From the NCBI GenBank assembly GCA_030062745.1, contig CP099839.1, positions 39,261,816 through 39,325,815 on the forward strand: 64,000 bases of DNA. The letters are read 5' to 3'. Source of the stretch: Capitulum mitella (Eukaryota; Arthropoda; Thecostraca; Pollicipedomorpha; Pollicipedidae). Numbering within the stretch: position 1 is the stretch's first letter; each line of letters opens with the position of its first letter. The notes beneath the pieces were generated by a model, which worked only from the letters and a program-made list of their open reading frames with translations, was not told the DNA's origin and searched no databases. This document shows positions 38,448 through 50,770 of the stretch, one piece after another. Position numbers and translations under genes: made by a program.

Positions 38448-40806
38448 GGCAATGTTACAGACGTGATTACCTCTAAAGTCATACTTTTATTACATACTCG
38501 CCTATATCAACATACAGAGCGGACATTTGTCTATACGACTTGACAGAACCTTAAAATCCTCATTTCAACGTGTTCAAAAGCCTTAAAAAAGACAGAGCCA
38601 AATTTTGGCGTATTTTCCAGATGTCTGGCAACATGTGGGGCCGGTTTTCAATACAAGACTGTTTGCACATATGTTTAACAGTTTATCAGATTTTGTAATG
38701 TTGTGATCTTTCCAAGACCATGTACGGCCCCAATATAGATTCGGATCGGTCATAGTGATATTACCCTTAGCCATTTTCAAAATTGGTGCACGCGATACGA
38801 AAATTCGTAATAATAGCTTGATGATGCTAAAAACGCAATACGGAGATGTAGTTTTTGCCATTGCAGCCCACTCTCTAAAAAAGGAAATACGTGATTTTCT
38901 CGGAGAAGCAATTGTTTTGTCATTCATTAAAAACCGCCTCATTGTGAAAACTGTGCGCTGATAAGTCAGTATTCTTGTCTCGAAAATCTTCGACTAACTC
39001 CCTGCGGATTCGCTTGCTGCATGATAAGGATATGCCAGCTCCGTCACAGAGCGGCATTTCACACTGCAGCAATCGAGACTGCACATAGCCGGCGGGTTCC
39101 AGTCCAAAACAGAGGAGATGAAGAGCAGAAGCATTTGCTATTTTCGATTTACGCGCTAGAGGACATTTCGAACCAAGCGTCATTTGCAAACCATCACACT
39201 CGACGTCTTCTTGAGCAATCTGCTGCCAGCAGCGACAGCGCGGCACAATTGTAAACCCGTCTGAGTCCATAATTGGCAGGCAGCGCTTTACGCCTCACCA
39301 CTAAGGATCGTGCGTCTCGGGCGGGACGCGTCCTCCTGACAGCTGTAACGAGATTGTAACCGTGTGCTATCGCTGACATCTTCGTTACCATGGTGACCGG
39401 TGGCCGACGCTTCGACGCATCCGCTGTCGGCGAAGAACGTCCGGTGGCCTGTTCTCTGTACTAGGACGTGTACAGTAAGCGCTGAACACGATTCACCAAG
39501 AGCTGTGCAATGGCTTGTGCATTTGCCGCCCGAGCACATCCCCGCTCTCGTACACGCGCCATCATAACTGGACGTCTGCCGGCATGAAAAGCATGTCCTT
39601 TGCGGAGATGAACGTGCAGGCTAAGGGACGCTCGTCACGCAAGAACGAAACTGGGAAAAAGAAGAGCTCACTTCCCCCTTGCCAATATCCGTTCAAAAGC
39701 ACGGGTATCAAAATTCGGAGCTGCTATCCTTGCCCAGTTGTTTGAAATTCCTCGACTCATGTTAAGCTGTGATCAGTCGTGTGGGCACTGAGGGCTCGCC
39801 CAGGTCGCCTGCGACACAGCGACATGTTAGAAAACGACGCCGCAATGTGGTCTTAAATTAGCGAAAAAATCGCCCAACTGGACGCACTCAACTAATGCAC
39901 GATCTGTTATCGATGACATACTTATCCAAGTCATCAAATTTTGTTTCCTCTGCCAAATGATTCCTTTCATAACCACTAACTGGGCCATTACCAATAAAAA
40001 GAGCACTGCGTTAGACTTGCGGCGTCATATTGAACAAGATTATTAGAAGATTAAGAGACAAGATTAATAGAACGAGACCCAGATGCATTCACTCCTATGT
40101 CTAGATATAACTCTGAAGCTAAATGGAACTCCTGATAAGATTTCTTTGAGACTCGTGAGCTCCTCATTAGTATGTTCAACAAAAGAAAAAGGGCATAAAG
40201 AAATCTGAAAAATGCTGGAGTTTCCATCCTATTCCGACTTCCGTATAATGTTCCACATGAGGTTTCTTGGCACAGATTTCGTAGAACTCCTCAATGGAAG
40301 AGTAATGCCGACATACATATTGTCGTGGACGTCTTCTAAAAGAACCCGTTCAGACAAAGCTAACCAAGCCAGACCCCAAAATACGAATGTAACCCCTTGC
40401 AACATGAAGCAAATGACAGTCACTCCCTATCTGATGCAATAAGTGGTTCGCCACGGAAAACTTGAGTCTGTCCTCGTTTTGGGTTGAGCGCGGTGTTTAT
40501 TTAGATGAGTCGTCAGAGGCACTCCGTCGTGGGCGTCTAAATTGTCGGATAATTCTGATCATTTCTCATCGCACTGCACGACGAAGATGAACAATTTGAA
40601 GCACGCAGTCAACAACAGACACAAGGTCCTAACGGTTTTTCATGGAACAAATATCTAAAGAAAACCGATAAGGATGTGCTGTAGTAAGGGCATCACGGGT
40701 ACCATACCATTAGGTCAATACTGGAATAGTAAAAATCGGGTTCAAGTAATGCTTGAGGAGCTTCTGGCTCCCTTAAAAAACAAACTCACGCATGATGTGA
40801 TAATGA
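38448..40806. other. spacer downstream of the CAP gene
   Basis: Moderate to AT-rich DNA without recognisable coding regions. Open frames near 38583-38942 and 39288-39745 show no family features. Confidence 0.4.
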
Positions 40807-40812
40807 TTTATT
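40807..40812 (-). terminator. poly(A) signal of the CAP gene
   Basis: AATAAA read on the minus strand, about 190 bases downstream of the CAP stop codon. It is the first such hexamer there, so it is a good candidate. Confidence 0.55.
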
Positions 40813-40999
40813 TACAGCGAATACAAAACCACAAGATCTGAAGCACTGACCAAAGAAGACCATGTCGTCGCACAGCGCAATAAGCAATATTGTCGTTCAC
40901 AATGGCCTTTTCGAACGACGCGCCCTCACATTAAATGAGTTCCCTCCCTGCGTATCCAGCTATCACAGGCGGGCGCCACCGGCAGAGTACTTCGCAGGC

Positions 41000-43358
41000 C
41001 TACGGAACCTTTGGGATCTTGATCACCACCAGGCTCTCCCTGCTTTTGCTGCAGAAGATGTAGCCGGCGAAGGCGAAGCAGCCGGACGCCGGGTCCGGCC
41101 GAATGGTGAAGACGTTCAGCGGCGGCAGCTCGCTCGTCACCGACCCGCTGGTGTCCGGCACGGTCGGCATCGACGTCGGCGGCATCGTCAAGGGCGGCAT
41201 CGTCAAGGGCGGCATCGTCAATGGTGGCATCGTCAGGGGCGGCATCGTCATGGGCGGCATCGTCAGGGGCGGCATCGTCAGGGGCGGCATCGTCAGGGGC
41301 GGCATGGTCGGCGGCGGCGTCTCGGCGCCTCCAGCCGTAGAGGCGGTGCAGAGGCCCTGGTAGGTCAGGGAGCAGCTGGTCCCCGCGGGACAGGCTGAGC
41401 AGGGCGCGCCACGCTCGTACACCGGGTAGCTGATGATGTTGCCGCCCGGCCCGTAGTTGCAGACGTAGATGCGGTTGTCGCGGCCGAACGTGCGGTAATT
41501 GACGAAGCCGCAGCCGACGAGGTACGTATGGCCCCAGACCATTGCGGTGTAGTGGCCAATCATCACCCGCGTACTGCGGCACAGAAGAGCACGATGCTGT
41601 TAGACTGGCTCGGCAGTTGGCGTTTGTCGCATAAACACAAGAAAAATGCGTCGGCTCCATTAGAAGACGAGGTGAGCCCCGTAAACACATTCCACCGAAC
41701 GGATTCTTCGTGACAAGTCGATTCGATTATCATGCGTGCAACTACGGAGCGGCAGGAATAAACCGGAAATCGACACTGTCGATGGTGTGCAGCGCAGAGG
41801 CGGCTGATGGCACCCCAGAGCCACGTGCACGGCGGCCCGCAATCCATTATCTCGGTCCCTTGTTGATCCAGGTCGGCCCGAGACCATTAGCCGGCGGCCA
41901 GACTGCGGCCGGGGCGCAGTGCGCCGGCGGCCGCTACTCACGAGGGGAACTGGTCCACGTCCGAGTAGGCAAAGTCCTTGACTTCGTCGTACCAGGAGTT
42001 GATGGCCCGCTCCCACTCGGCCGGCTGCACGCCGTCGCCGCCCGTGCTGATGCTGGCGAACAGGTTCTGGCCGACCGAGAACCGCGCTGAAAGCCCGCAA
42101 AAGCCGCGTCGTCACGACGGAAGCGTCGGGCGACGGGCGCCGGAAGCGGCCCCGCCGGCGGCCGTCACAGCGGCGCCGTCGCGATCGCCCCGGCAGCTTT
42201 CAGACGCACTCAAGCGGCTGTGAGGAGGCGCGGACATGGCGGCGTCACAAAAAGCTCACACGCACGGACCGACTTTGGACGCGGGCGGCAGGCCGCCGCG
42301 GTCTGAAGCGGTGACAGGTCGGGAAACGCCGCAGAGACGGGAGAGTACTCACGGACGCGCCGGCACTGGCCGCAGTCGTGCCGGAACGTGCACTGTTCGG
42401 CCCAGCGCTGGGCGATGCTCGCCAGCTCAGCGTCCCACTCCTGAGGAGGCAGAGACCGAGGCGGTCAGGACTGGTGCCGCGCGCGGGCGCGGAGGCCGAA
42501 TGCACTGGGCACGCCTCTGTTGTGTCTCACGCTGCGAGCGTCATCCAGAAGAAAAGCTTCAGGCAAAATGCAGCCCGTAGATTGTCGTATTTTCGGTTTA
42601 ATGAAAGACCAACAGTGCCATGAAGACAAAATCCATCCTTATCTTGCCGACAGCATTTGTGACCACATCGTAAGAACTCATCACCATCATTTCATAAAAT
42701 TAAACTTACCCTTAGGAAGAATACTACATTGAGCCCGCAGGCAATTTGTAACACATGCGCAAAACACCGGTGTATACTAAAGGAAGCTATTGCGCCGCAC
42801 AGAGCCTTTCAAGGACGGATGCAACAACTTCCGTCGCCAGCAGCAAATACGTGACATTCTTAATTGAACTGGAAGTTTCAATTTAAGTACAGAATTAAGT
42901 ACAGAATGTCTCGGAAAGCCCCATAAGCCAGCAGCAAGTGCAGTTTTCCGCAAGCCTTTGGTCACCTACAGCCATTTCTACACGCAATGGCTCTCTTCTC
43001 GAACGTGAGTAGCGCAAACAAAGGTGCTCTCAAGCGCGCTCCCGAGTGGGTCTCAGAGGGCCTACTCACCACTTGTCTCATGTTGGCGGCGGCCGGCTGG
43101 GGACCGGGCGCCCCCTGCAGCTCGCGCCCCATGGCCACCCGGCTGCGGCGCTCGTTATGCAGCCGAATGACCAGGTCCCGCGCCCGCGGCGGCACGCCCG
43201 ACTGCACGATGTCGCCGCAGTTGGCCAGGCTGGCGCCGCTGAACTGGCACAGCGTATGGCTGGGCGTGATGTCGCAGTAGGTGCCGGACCTGCGCCAGCG
43301 CGCCGCCGCCGCCGGCGGCCGCCGCCAGCAGCCAGAGCCAGAGCCAGCCGGACGGCAT
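41000..43358 (-). CDS. secreted CAP-superfamily (CRISP/venom allergen 5-like) protein, four exons
   Basis: Minus-strand exons are 43358-43070, 42440-42353, 42086-41942 and 41573-41000, all with GT-AG borders and matching phases. The ATG at 43358 encodes a signal peptide (MPSGWLWLWLLAAAAGGG, then ALAQ). The mature part has an early Cys-rich segment (GTYCDITPSHTLCQF), HNERR near residue 67, VGQNLF in exon 3, GHYTAMVWGHTYLVGCG in exon 4 and YVCNYGPGGN after it: the CAP signatures. A short Cys-rich hinge (CSACPAGTSC) leads into nine Thr-Met-Pro-Pro-Leu repeats and a C-terminal segment with two cysteines. Signal peptide and mature protein are in different frames, a one-base conflict inside exon 1 within or just after a GC run; total length is otherwise about 364 residues. 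CAP proteins are secreted, with varied roles in immunity, venoms and reproduction; the role here is unknown. Confidence 0.9.
41178..41312 (-). repeat. nine 15-bp coding tandem repeats in the CAP gene
   Basis: Nine near-identical 15-base units encode TMPPL (one unit TMPPM, the last incomplete in motif). They form a Pro/Thr-rich linker after the CAP domain. Because 15 is divisible by 3, copy number can change without breaking the frame. Confidence 0.97.
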
Positions 43359-43405
43359 GGTGCTAGGTCGGGGGCGAGTGGTTCGGCCACCCGGTCACCG
43401 CCCAG

Positions 43406-43411
43406 TTATAA
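43406..43411 (-). promoter_or_regulatory. TATA-like box of the CAP gene
   Basis: TTATAA (within CCTTATAACT on the minus strand) lies about 48 bases upstream of the CAP ATG in otherwise GC-rich DNA. This would place transcription start some 20 bases before the ATG. The spacing fits a TATA promoter. Confidence 0.5.
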
Positions 43412-43559
43412 GGTCGCCGCCGGTCGCCGCCGGTCGCCGTGATTGACAGGCGACGGCCGGCGGCGCCACGGCGCCGCGCTGTTGTGACGGCGTCACGGGC
43501 GCAGTGCCAGATAACGGCCCCGGACGGGCGCCATAAGAAGTCACGCTTGCGGAATTAAG

Positions 43560-44199
43560 GCCGACGCCTAGATCTGACCTTGATAACAATACACTGACGG
43601 TAACGGGTCGGCGACAGTTGCTAAAAGGACGTCAGACGAAAACAGCGAGGGCAGATATTTGATAAGCCCGCCGTCCACGAGAATGATAGAAACTGGAAAG
43701 CATTAGCGTGCCGACATTCTTTAAACAGAAGTTAGCAAGGAGGCATATGAAGGTCTAGGTGCTTCGCTGTTTGCTGCTACGTAAGAATAAATGTGTGACG
43801 CAAAACTGAGTATAATTTAGACTTGCAGCATTGGCATAAATCAGTTCCTCACATTCACAACTTCGTATAAAAACAACTTCCAGACAATGAGTGCATGACA
43901 GAGCTAGCAGCTCGCAGTCCCCCTCGCCAAGTGAGAAACACCGCCGGGAGTTCAGCACGCAGTCATCTGTGGCCGCCGTTCGGCTTCGGTCTCACTGTAT
44001 TTCCCTCGAATGATAGACATTTAACCTGCGCAGTGGAAAGGGATTTCACAGTAACGTGCACTGGAAGGGGAGGTAGAAAACTGCTCCCCTCCTCCCATCT
44101 CGAAAACGAAAAGAGGTAGGGACATGAAATTTTGTGGGCAGGGTAAGGCTATAACGATTTACAAAGTGTGCAATTTTCGTGACCCTAGATCAAGATCTT
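43560..44199. other. upstream flank of the CAP gene
   Basis: AT-rich DNA beyond the GC-rich promoter block. No gene or recognised repeat. Confidence 0.4.
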
Positions 44200-45060
44200 C
44201 AAGGTTAACCTGCCCCCCATTGGGGGCCGGTTGATCGCCCCCCTTGACGTTTTTCTAGGATTGCGAGAGAACGAACAAACACAGCGCCATGGAAACTGGT
44301 GTGCCTTTGCTTGATCATTTTTACATCTTGTGTCAAACTTTTAACCTCAGGTCAAGTCAGGTATTTGAGTTAGGTCAGGTCAAACGGACCTATGTCCAAA
44401 AAAGTTTAGCGCCTTGTAACTTTTTCACAAAATTAGATACCACAATAATACTTTCAGGGATTAGTCATCTTTACACATGCAACAAATCTCAGATTTTTCC
44501 GAATTTGCTCGGTCATTGGCCTAAGGTCAGGCGTATTTTTACGACATGTCGTCGTTCTTTTCGGAAATTTGCGGCATAATTCATAACATTTTTAGTGTGG
44601 AATGAAGCAGACATCTCGTTACCGTCATTGGGCAAAGTATCAATGACTTCCAGCCATTGACCTGAGGTCAGGTCACGAATAACTGTTGCGAGCCAATATA
44701 CATCACTGTCAAAATCAGCGATGAATTACTCAGAATGAGTAGAAAATGAGAGAACTGTCTTGCACAGACGTAAATAATGCCAGGAACCTCAAAAAGCTTA
44801 AAAAACTGCATATTTTGGGAATAAACAGGCTATCGCGAACAAAGCCCCTCCAGTTGCGTAAATTGGTAACTAATGGATTTTTTTTCAGAATTCAAACATG
44901 GGAAACCATCACAAGAACCACTAAGATCCATAAAATTCACATGGGTAGGCTTATACCGCAAAAATAAAGGAGCGCTAAAATTAGGTCCCTTTAATTTCTT
45001 GCTGTGTACGGCTGCGGCGCCCGCCCACAACCGGCATGAAAATTACCGTGTCTTTGACTC
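44200..45060 (+). repeat. dispersed repeat family C, plus-orientation copy
   Basis: It aligns with the reverse complement of about 12480-12900. It carries AGGTCA at 44349-44354, an overlapping AGGTCAGGTCA at 44372-44382, and TGACCT-G-AGGTCA at 44658-44670. Edges are approximate and no terminal repeats can be fixed. Non-coding. Confidence 0.55.
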
Positions 45061-45924
45061 AACGTTCCGGTGTATATATTGGACAGATCTGAGAAATTAA
45101 ACCTGTATCGGCATCTGCGGACCTTTACTTGTGCATTGATGCCTTTACCTATGCGTTATTAGTCACAGCCCTTGAGGTTCAGGCCGTTTCTCGGTCTCAT
45201 GCAGTCGGCTATGAGAAAACATTTATAGGACGTAAATTGCTTTCATATCATTTAAAATTAAAAATGAGACGAAATTCAAGCTCTACTCGTCACAAGCTTT
45301 CCAACGGTGTACTTATTTTTATCGTGAGACCAACTGTTCGTGCGTTAGAGGGGACAGTCAACCGCCCCCCCCCCCCCAAGTCGGGCGTGATCGTCGCCGA
45401 CAACGGTGGTTGCGGGTTAAATGTGGTCGAAAAGGTCAACTTTGGACACTTTCTCGGCCCGTACAGGCAATTCCCTACGACTTTTCGAACGAAACGAGAA
45501 AAGGGTGCGTGTTGAGCGTTGAAACGTGGATTTCCATTCCGACGTGGACATCCATTCCATCCACAGTTTCCGCTCATTTGATGTCTTGACTGAGGATTTC
45601 GAGTCGAGGTCCTGTCAGGTCTTTGACTTATGGCGTCATTTTTTCATTTTTTGCAGATCAGATTTCGAGCAACACGGGATGCTGGTGTAGCTTGAGTGTA
45701 AATAAGGTAGCTTGAATGTAAACAATCAAATCAATAATCTGACCACTTTCTAGCGTTTGCTAACCTCTGCGAGGTCATCGATCTTAGATGGAGTTTTTGA
45801 CCCAAAGTAAATTTTATGTCAACTAATTGCGCTAAAGTCGTTATGAGCTCAATTACACGATTTGATTGCTAAAAAGAGTAAAAGTTTTGTATACATACAT
45901 ATATATATGTACGTTTGTATGTCT

Positions 45925-46375
45925 ATATGCGTATTAATGTGCCAAACGTGTTTTTGTTAGGACCTTCGGATGCGTATTTCGTGCATATCGACATGTTGCA
46001 AAACTAATCTGGCCCAGGCCACAATATAGTTGACCTTGGCTTTTAAGGACCTTGACCATGATATGCATACGCGTATCAATGTGCGCACACTTGTTTTCAT
46101 CAGAGTCTTTGAAAGCATGCTTCATACAGATCGACATGTTGCGAAGCAAATCTGGTCCAGGTTGCAACATAGTTGACCTTGATCTTTGATGACCTTGACC
46201 TTCACTGGACGTGGTATATGAAAGCATATCAATGTGCGCACACGTGTTTTTATTCATATCTTTGAATGCATTTGCTACACAAATCGACATGATGTAAAGT
46301 AAATCTGGATCGGTTCACGAGCTGGTTGACCTTGACCTTTGGCGACCTTGACCCTTACTGACCCTGGCTTTGGTT
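45925..46375. repeat. three-unit ~150-bp tandem repeat with GACCTTGACC motifs
   Basis: The landmark TATYAATGTG recurs at 45932, 46074 and 46227 (periods 142 and 153). Each unit then has a CGACATG block, a CTGG block and one or two GACCTTGACC motifs. An open frame runs through all three units on the minus strand, but it follows from the repetition and is not a supported gene. Confidence 0.85.
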
Positions 46376-48909
46376 TTGGTACATCCATCACTTATGCCCG
46401 AATAATATCGGATGATTATGTTCAAAAATCTTACGTAGAGCGTTAGTCCTTTCGCAAAGTTCCCATTTGTCAGCGGCAACCGTTATTTTCGTTATGTTTG
46501 TTTGACTTCAAATGCTTCAAACTTCAAAAAAATTCCCACCGATTTTCGACTTGTTGTGTCATTCGATGAGTTATTCAATTGCGATAAATGCCACAGAGTA
46601 GTAGCGACCAGCTCCGATTCGTTCCTCAGATTTTCAAGAAAAATAGGCGGGGGGACAAAAGCAGGCGGGGGACACAAAAGTGTCCCCCTTCCAGTGCGCG
46701 TGCTAAGGCCCTTACGCAAAACCTCGGTCTTCTGTTAAGAAGGCAAAAGCCCTGCTTCGCAACCTCTCTTAATGTCTAAAATGGCGTTCAGAATACCACT
46801 TTTTTCAGAGCGTCAGAAAAAAACTAATTCATTTTTCTCAGCCGATGCTGAGCACTTGCCGACTCGATTGACGAGAACATTTGATCTTTTAAGACCTGGT
46901 GATTTTCGATGGAAATCTCAGGGGATAACCGAATGGAACACTCAATTTAACAAGTCCTGACGCTCTCGGCGTGAACTGGCAAGCTTCCGAGTATTCGATT
47001 TAGAGCGCTCAGAATAGATGAGGATGAAACTGAAATGACGATGTGATCTATATCTGCATACACTCAATGGTGTCACCGAGAATTCGTTTAGTGTGAATAC
47101 ATACTGTTGCATGCAAGCCAAATGTACCACCAACTAGTATCTGTCTTGGGGATTCGGCCGTTTTTATCCATAGTTTTGCATAAAATAACTAATTTAGCAA
47201 GAACAGCAATTCATATCAAACACATATATCTTCGGAATGATATTACAATACATAACATATACTAATACTAGTAATACCAGGTATACTATTTACCTGCAAG
47301 ACACTTTGTGGGGTGTATGACGAGAGAAGAGTTCTTCGTTTCTGCTTGCATGATTATTTTCCTTTCTGAATTTCGCAGAGCAAAGGGACATTTATCATTA
47401 TCGATCTGTGAGTATTTTGTATCTGAAGAACTGTAAGTTTTAACGTCGCGCGTGTACGTGGTATTGCCGTGTCCATGGTACTGCGGCTGCCATTATTGAG
47501 CGGCTCAAAAACACCCCTGGAAAAAGGCCCAAGTGGAAGCATTACCCCCGGCAAATTGATATCGATAAATATATTATAAGGCAACGCATTACACATACCA
47601 ATACATAAAGATCAAAGAGTTGACTTATCTTCCAGTGAAATCTGTTTGCCGTACGTACGTTTGTGACGTATGACGTTCAAATACGTATTTATCTGAAATC
47701 TGTTCTGATTGAAACAGTATCACGTCAAGACGTTCCCGACCGATGCAATATTTACGCATTGTAAACAGACTGTCATATAATTACTAGTAAAGTCAGTGGT
47801 GACACTATCGTAAACGCCATCGCAAATGCCGGACAACTTTCAAAAATTAAAAACAATCCTTAACCTTCAGAGGACATGTGAAAAACAGAATGGAACGGGC
47901 AGGTACCTATGGGTATGACAAACGCTACATAGGCTGCAGTCATTTTGGACATAAACGAAACTGCGTGTTTTTTTGATAGCCACGTATGAGTGTTCTACGT
48001 GAAAGGTTATTCAATCATACCCAAGGTTTGGAAACGACATGAATGACATAAATGCACGATCAGCGTCCTCTGAGGTTTTTGACACTACATGCAATGCCAT
48101 TTAACTTTCTAGTCACGAACTAAACGCACGTTCAAGAAATGGAACGATAGAAAGTGCCCCGCCCTGAAGAGTGGGCCTGCTAGAGGCAGCTTTAGCCACT
48201 GAAGCAGGATTTCGGTTCAGATGATTAGTTTAGGTAACATGTATACACCCACAACTAAGTCACCCTACCCTCAGATATGCGGGCTTATGTTCTGTGTTCT
48301 TTGATTTCGATTGAAAAGAAAGCTTGAAATGTAACACGAAGTGCTATGAAATGAAGACTTTACCTTTGTCCTGTGTTTCACAAAGGAAGACTACTCGTGC
48401 AAGACGAAAATATTGCAGATGTAATGTCATATACTTTCATGCCTGGTTTTAATTGTTACTGCAAAAGGTATCGCTCAATAGTTTGCCATCGACGATAGAT
48501 ACGTTAAACTATGACAGTGGCAGCTCATTGCAATTATCCCTGTAAACATATGTTGTTGTGTCATGCGTTAATTGACCTTGGAAGCTGATTTTCGTAAAGC
48601 CTTTTAAATAATGCCAGATAGAATTTTAATTACTCTCACATCAGCGGACAATAAAGGATGTTACATCATACACGTTAAAACTTTGATGCCACTTACACTG
48701 TTATTCCCAATAAGAAAAAAAAATAACTGAAAATATGATGATCAACTTTTTTTCTGCAACATCTGCAGCATTTGATATTTTTGTCAAGCAACAAAGGCTA
48801 GTCATTCCGTGCATTCTTTAACGCAACATCACAAATCCGTTGCTTGTTTTTGGACCAGCCCTGTGCGATATTCGTCAGAATTATTGACATAATCCTATCC
48901 AATTAGCCG
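46376..48909. other. AT-rich spacer, no gene seen
   Basis: A perfect 9-base stem with an AAAA loop lies at 46667-46688 (arm GGGGGACAC). Nothing else is recognised. Confidence 0.45.
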
Positions 48910-49149
48910 AGGCGGCCCGCATGTGTTGAACGTTGGGCGACCGTCAACACTGGCTGGAGCTCCTCGCGGGCGTTTCCCTCCTTCGCGGTGTAATGAGCTG
49001 GCCAGCAATAACAGCGGGCCAGCCCAGCCTCAGCCGACCACTCGAGCGGACACCAGCGACCGGAGATCGCCAGCGAACGGCCCGGCCCGCAATCGATGTC
49101 CAGCCTCGTATGCCTGTTGCTGTCTGTCTGCCAGTATGTACGTCTTCAT

Positions 49150-49165
49150 CTCTCCATCTCTCTCT

Positions 49166-49221
<56 letters not shown>

Positions 49222-49232
49222 CGCGCGCGCGA
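49150..49232. repeat. (TC)n microsatellite followed by (GC)n
   Basis: About 70 bases of TC dinucleotides with two CATCTC interruptions, directly followed by a 12-base GC alternating run. The Leu/Ser open frames across it are artefacts. Confidence 0.97.
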
Positions 49233-49419
49233 GACCCGCTCTATTCTTTTTGTCTTCAGTACTTTGCTCAGCATTTGAAGTGCTTATTATTAACTGCGTA
49301 CATTGTAAGGCGTTCTCTCAACTCAAATCCTGCCCTCGCATTCCTAACTGGTGCAGACGGAAATCCATTAACGGCAAAAGAGGAGACCCCAATTAGTCGC
49401 CGGCGAAGGTAGACGTCCA

Positions 49420-50770
49420 AACCGATCGCTCGGCTAATCGGATTGGCGTCTGTCGGGCAAAGTCTCGGGCGGGGGGACGGCGGCGCGTCAGCACGTCACC
49501 AGGACTGGCCCATCGGCGTGCAGATCCCCGCACGCAGGTGGCCTCGGCACGGCCCTCTTCCGCGGCGATTGGCCGGGCCTGTCACGTGATCCGCAGTGAC
49601 GCTGCGTGCCTCTCATGTGACAGTGATGCTGCGTGCCTCTCATGTGACGCTCCGTCACGTTCAGGCCCGTCGTGCTGACTCCTCGGGCCGCGGTCTGTCG
49701 TCATATAACCTCATCTCATCCGCCATGCACTGTCATACCACAGAGGCGGAAGACACACTCTGCCGCCTCCATGGAGTCAGTCTCTCGCGGATACCATTGG
49801 AATCACGCACAGCGCGTAGCCGCTGTCCGAGCAACACGACAATTGCCGACCAGCGCCACTCTCCAGAGCCTCGCCACGCAGCTGTTCACCTCACCCGCAC
49901 CACAGCCACGTCTCAGCTGTGCTGCCGCTCATCTCTCAATCGTGCTGGTGCCGATCTTTCGGCCGTGCTGGCGCCAATCTCTCAGCTGGTGATGATCGAT
50001 GGATCAGATGGTAATCACCGATCTGGTGATAGCGCTGATCTCTCGGTCGTGCTGGTGCTGGTCTCTTAGCCGTGCTGGCACTGAAATCTTCGTCGTGCTG
50101 ATGTTTGTCTATCGGCAGTGCTGATTCTGACCCTCCAGTCGTCGTGGTGCGCGTATCTCAGACGTTCTGGTGCTCATTCCTCGGACGTACCAGTACGGCC
50201 GATCTCTCGACCGTACTGGTGCTGATCTCTCGGGCGTTCTGGTGACGATCTCTCGGCCGTGGTGACGCCGATCTCTCGGCCATGCCGCTGCCGATCTCTC
50301 GCCAGTGTCGCCGCCGCCGCTGTCCGATATGACGCCGCCGGCGGTCGTCGGCGGCGGCGGCGACCGCCCGAATACAGAGCGTTCGGCCAACAATGGGGCT
50401 GCAATGGGCTTGTCGTGTCGCGGTTCACGCTGCTTAGGCGGGCGGCAGCCGTCTGATCCGCGCCTTGTGCGGCGTGACGGCGCCGGCAATGGGCTGACCG
50501 GCGGCGCGAGGCCCGGTGTCGGCCGTCTTCTCCGGCCGACCGCTCCTCACGAGGCCTCAGCACCGCGGCGTTTCAGCTGCAGAGGCGAGCGGGCGACGAT
50601 TCTGACCAGCGCCCGGAGGCTGGACCGGGCCTTCTTTGGCGATCGCCGGGAGAGCTCTGCGGGGGGGGTAGAGGTTTTATCGTCTCTGGCGGGCCGCAGC
50701 GTGCTGTTCGGGGGCCTGGTGGGCGGTCTGCGTCTCGTCGGTCTGCGCTGCAGATACCAAATCGGCGCCA
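49420..50770. other. GC-rich island containing a degenerate minisatellite
   Basis: This is GC-rich non-coding DNA with an inverted CCAAT box (GCGATTGGCC) at 49564-49573. A duplicated 22-base block CTGCGTGCCTCTCATGTGAC (first 20 given) lies near 49601 and 49628. The minisatellite is listed separately. Long open frames exist on both strands without family features; splice-bordered exons were not found. Confidence 0.4.
49920..50330. repeat. degenerate 22-28-bp minisatellite
   Basis: About 14 diverged units centred on GATCTCTCGGCCGTGCTGG recur every 22-28 bases. They are clearest at 49952, 50034 and 50190-50310. Open frames through it are not supported as genes. Confidence 0.75.

Noticed and set aside
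41103-41363. Plus-strand frame encoding repeated Gly-Ile-Val units
   Set aside because: It is the antisense shadow of the CAP 15-bp repeat.
45129-45515. 128-codon plus-strand frame at the end of repeat family C
   Set aside because: Contains a C-homopolymer translated as prolines and sits in repeat-derived DNA.
48923-49412. Three overlapping Ser/Leu-rich frames of 60-159 codons
   Set aside because: Produced by the TC microsatellite.
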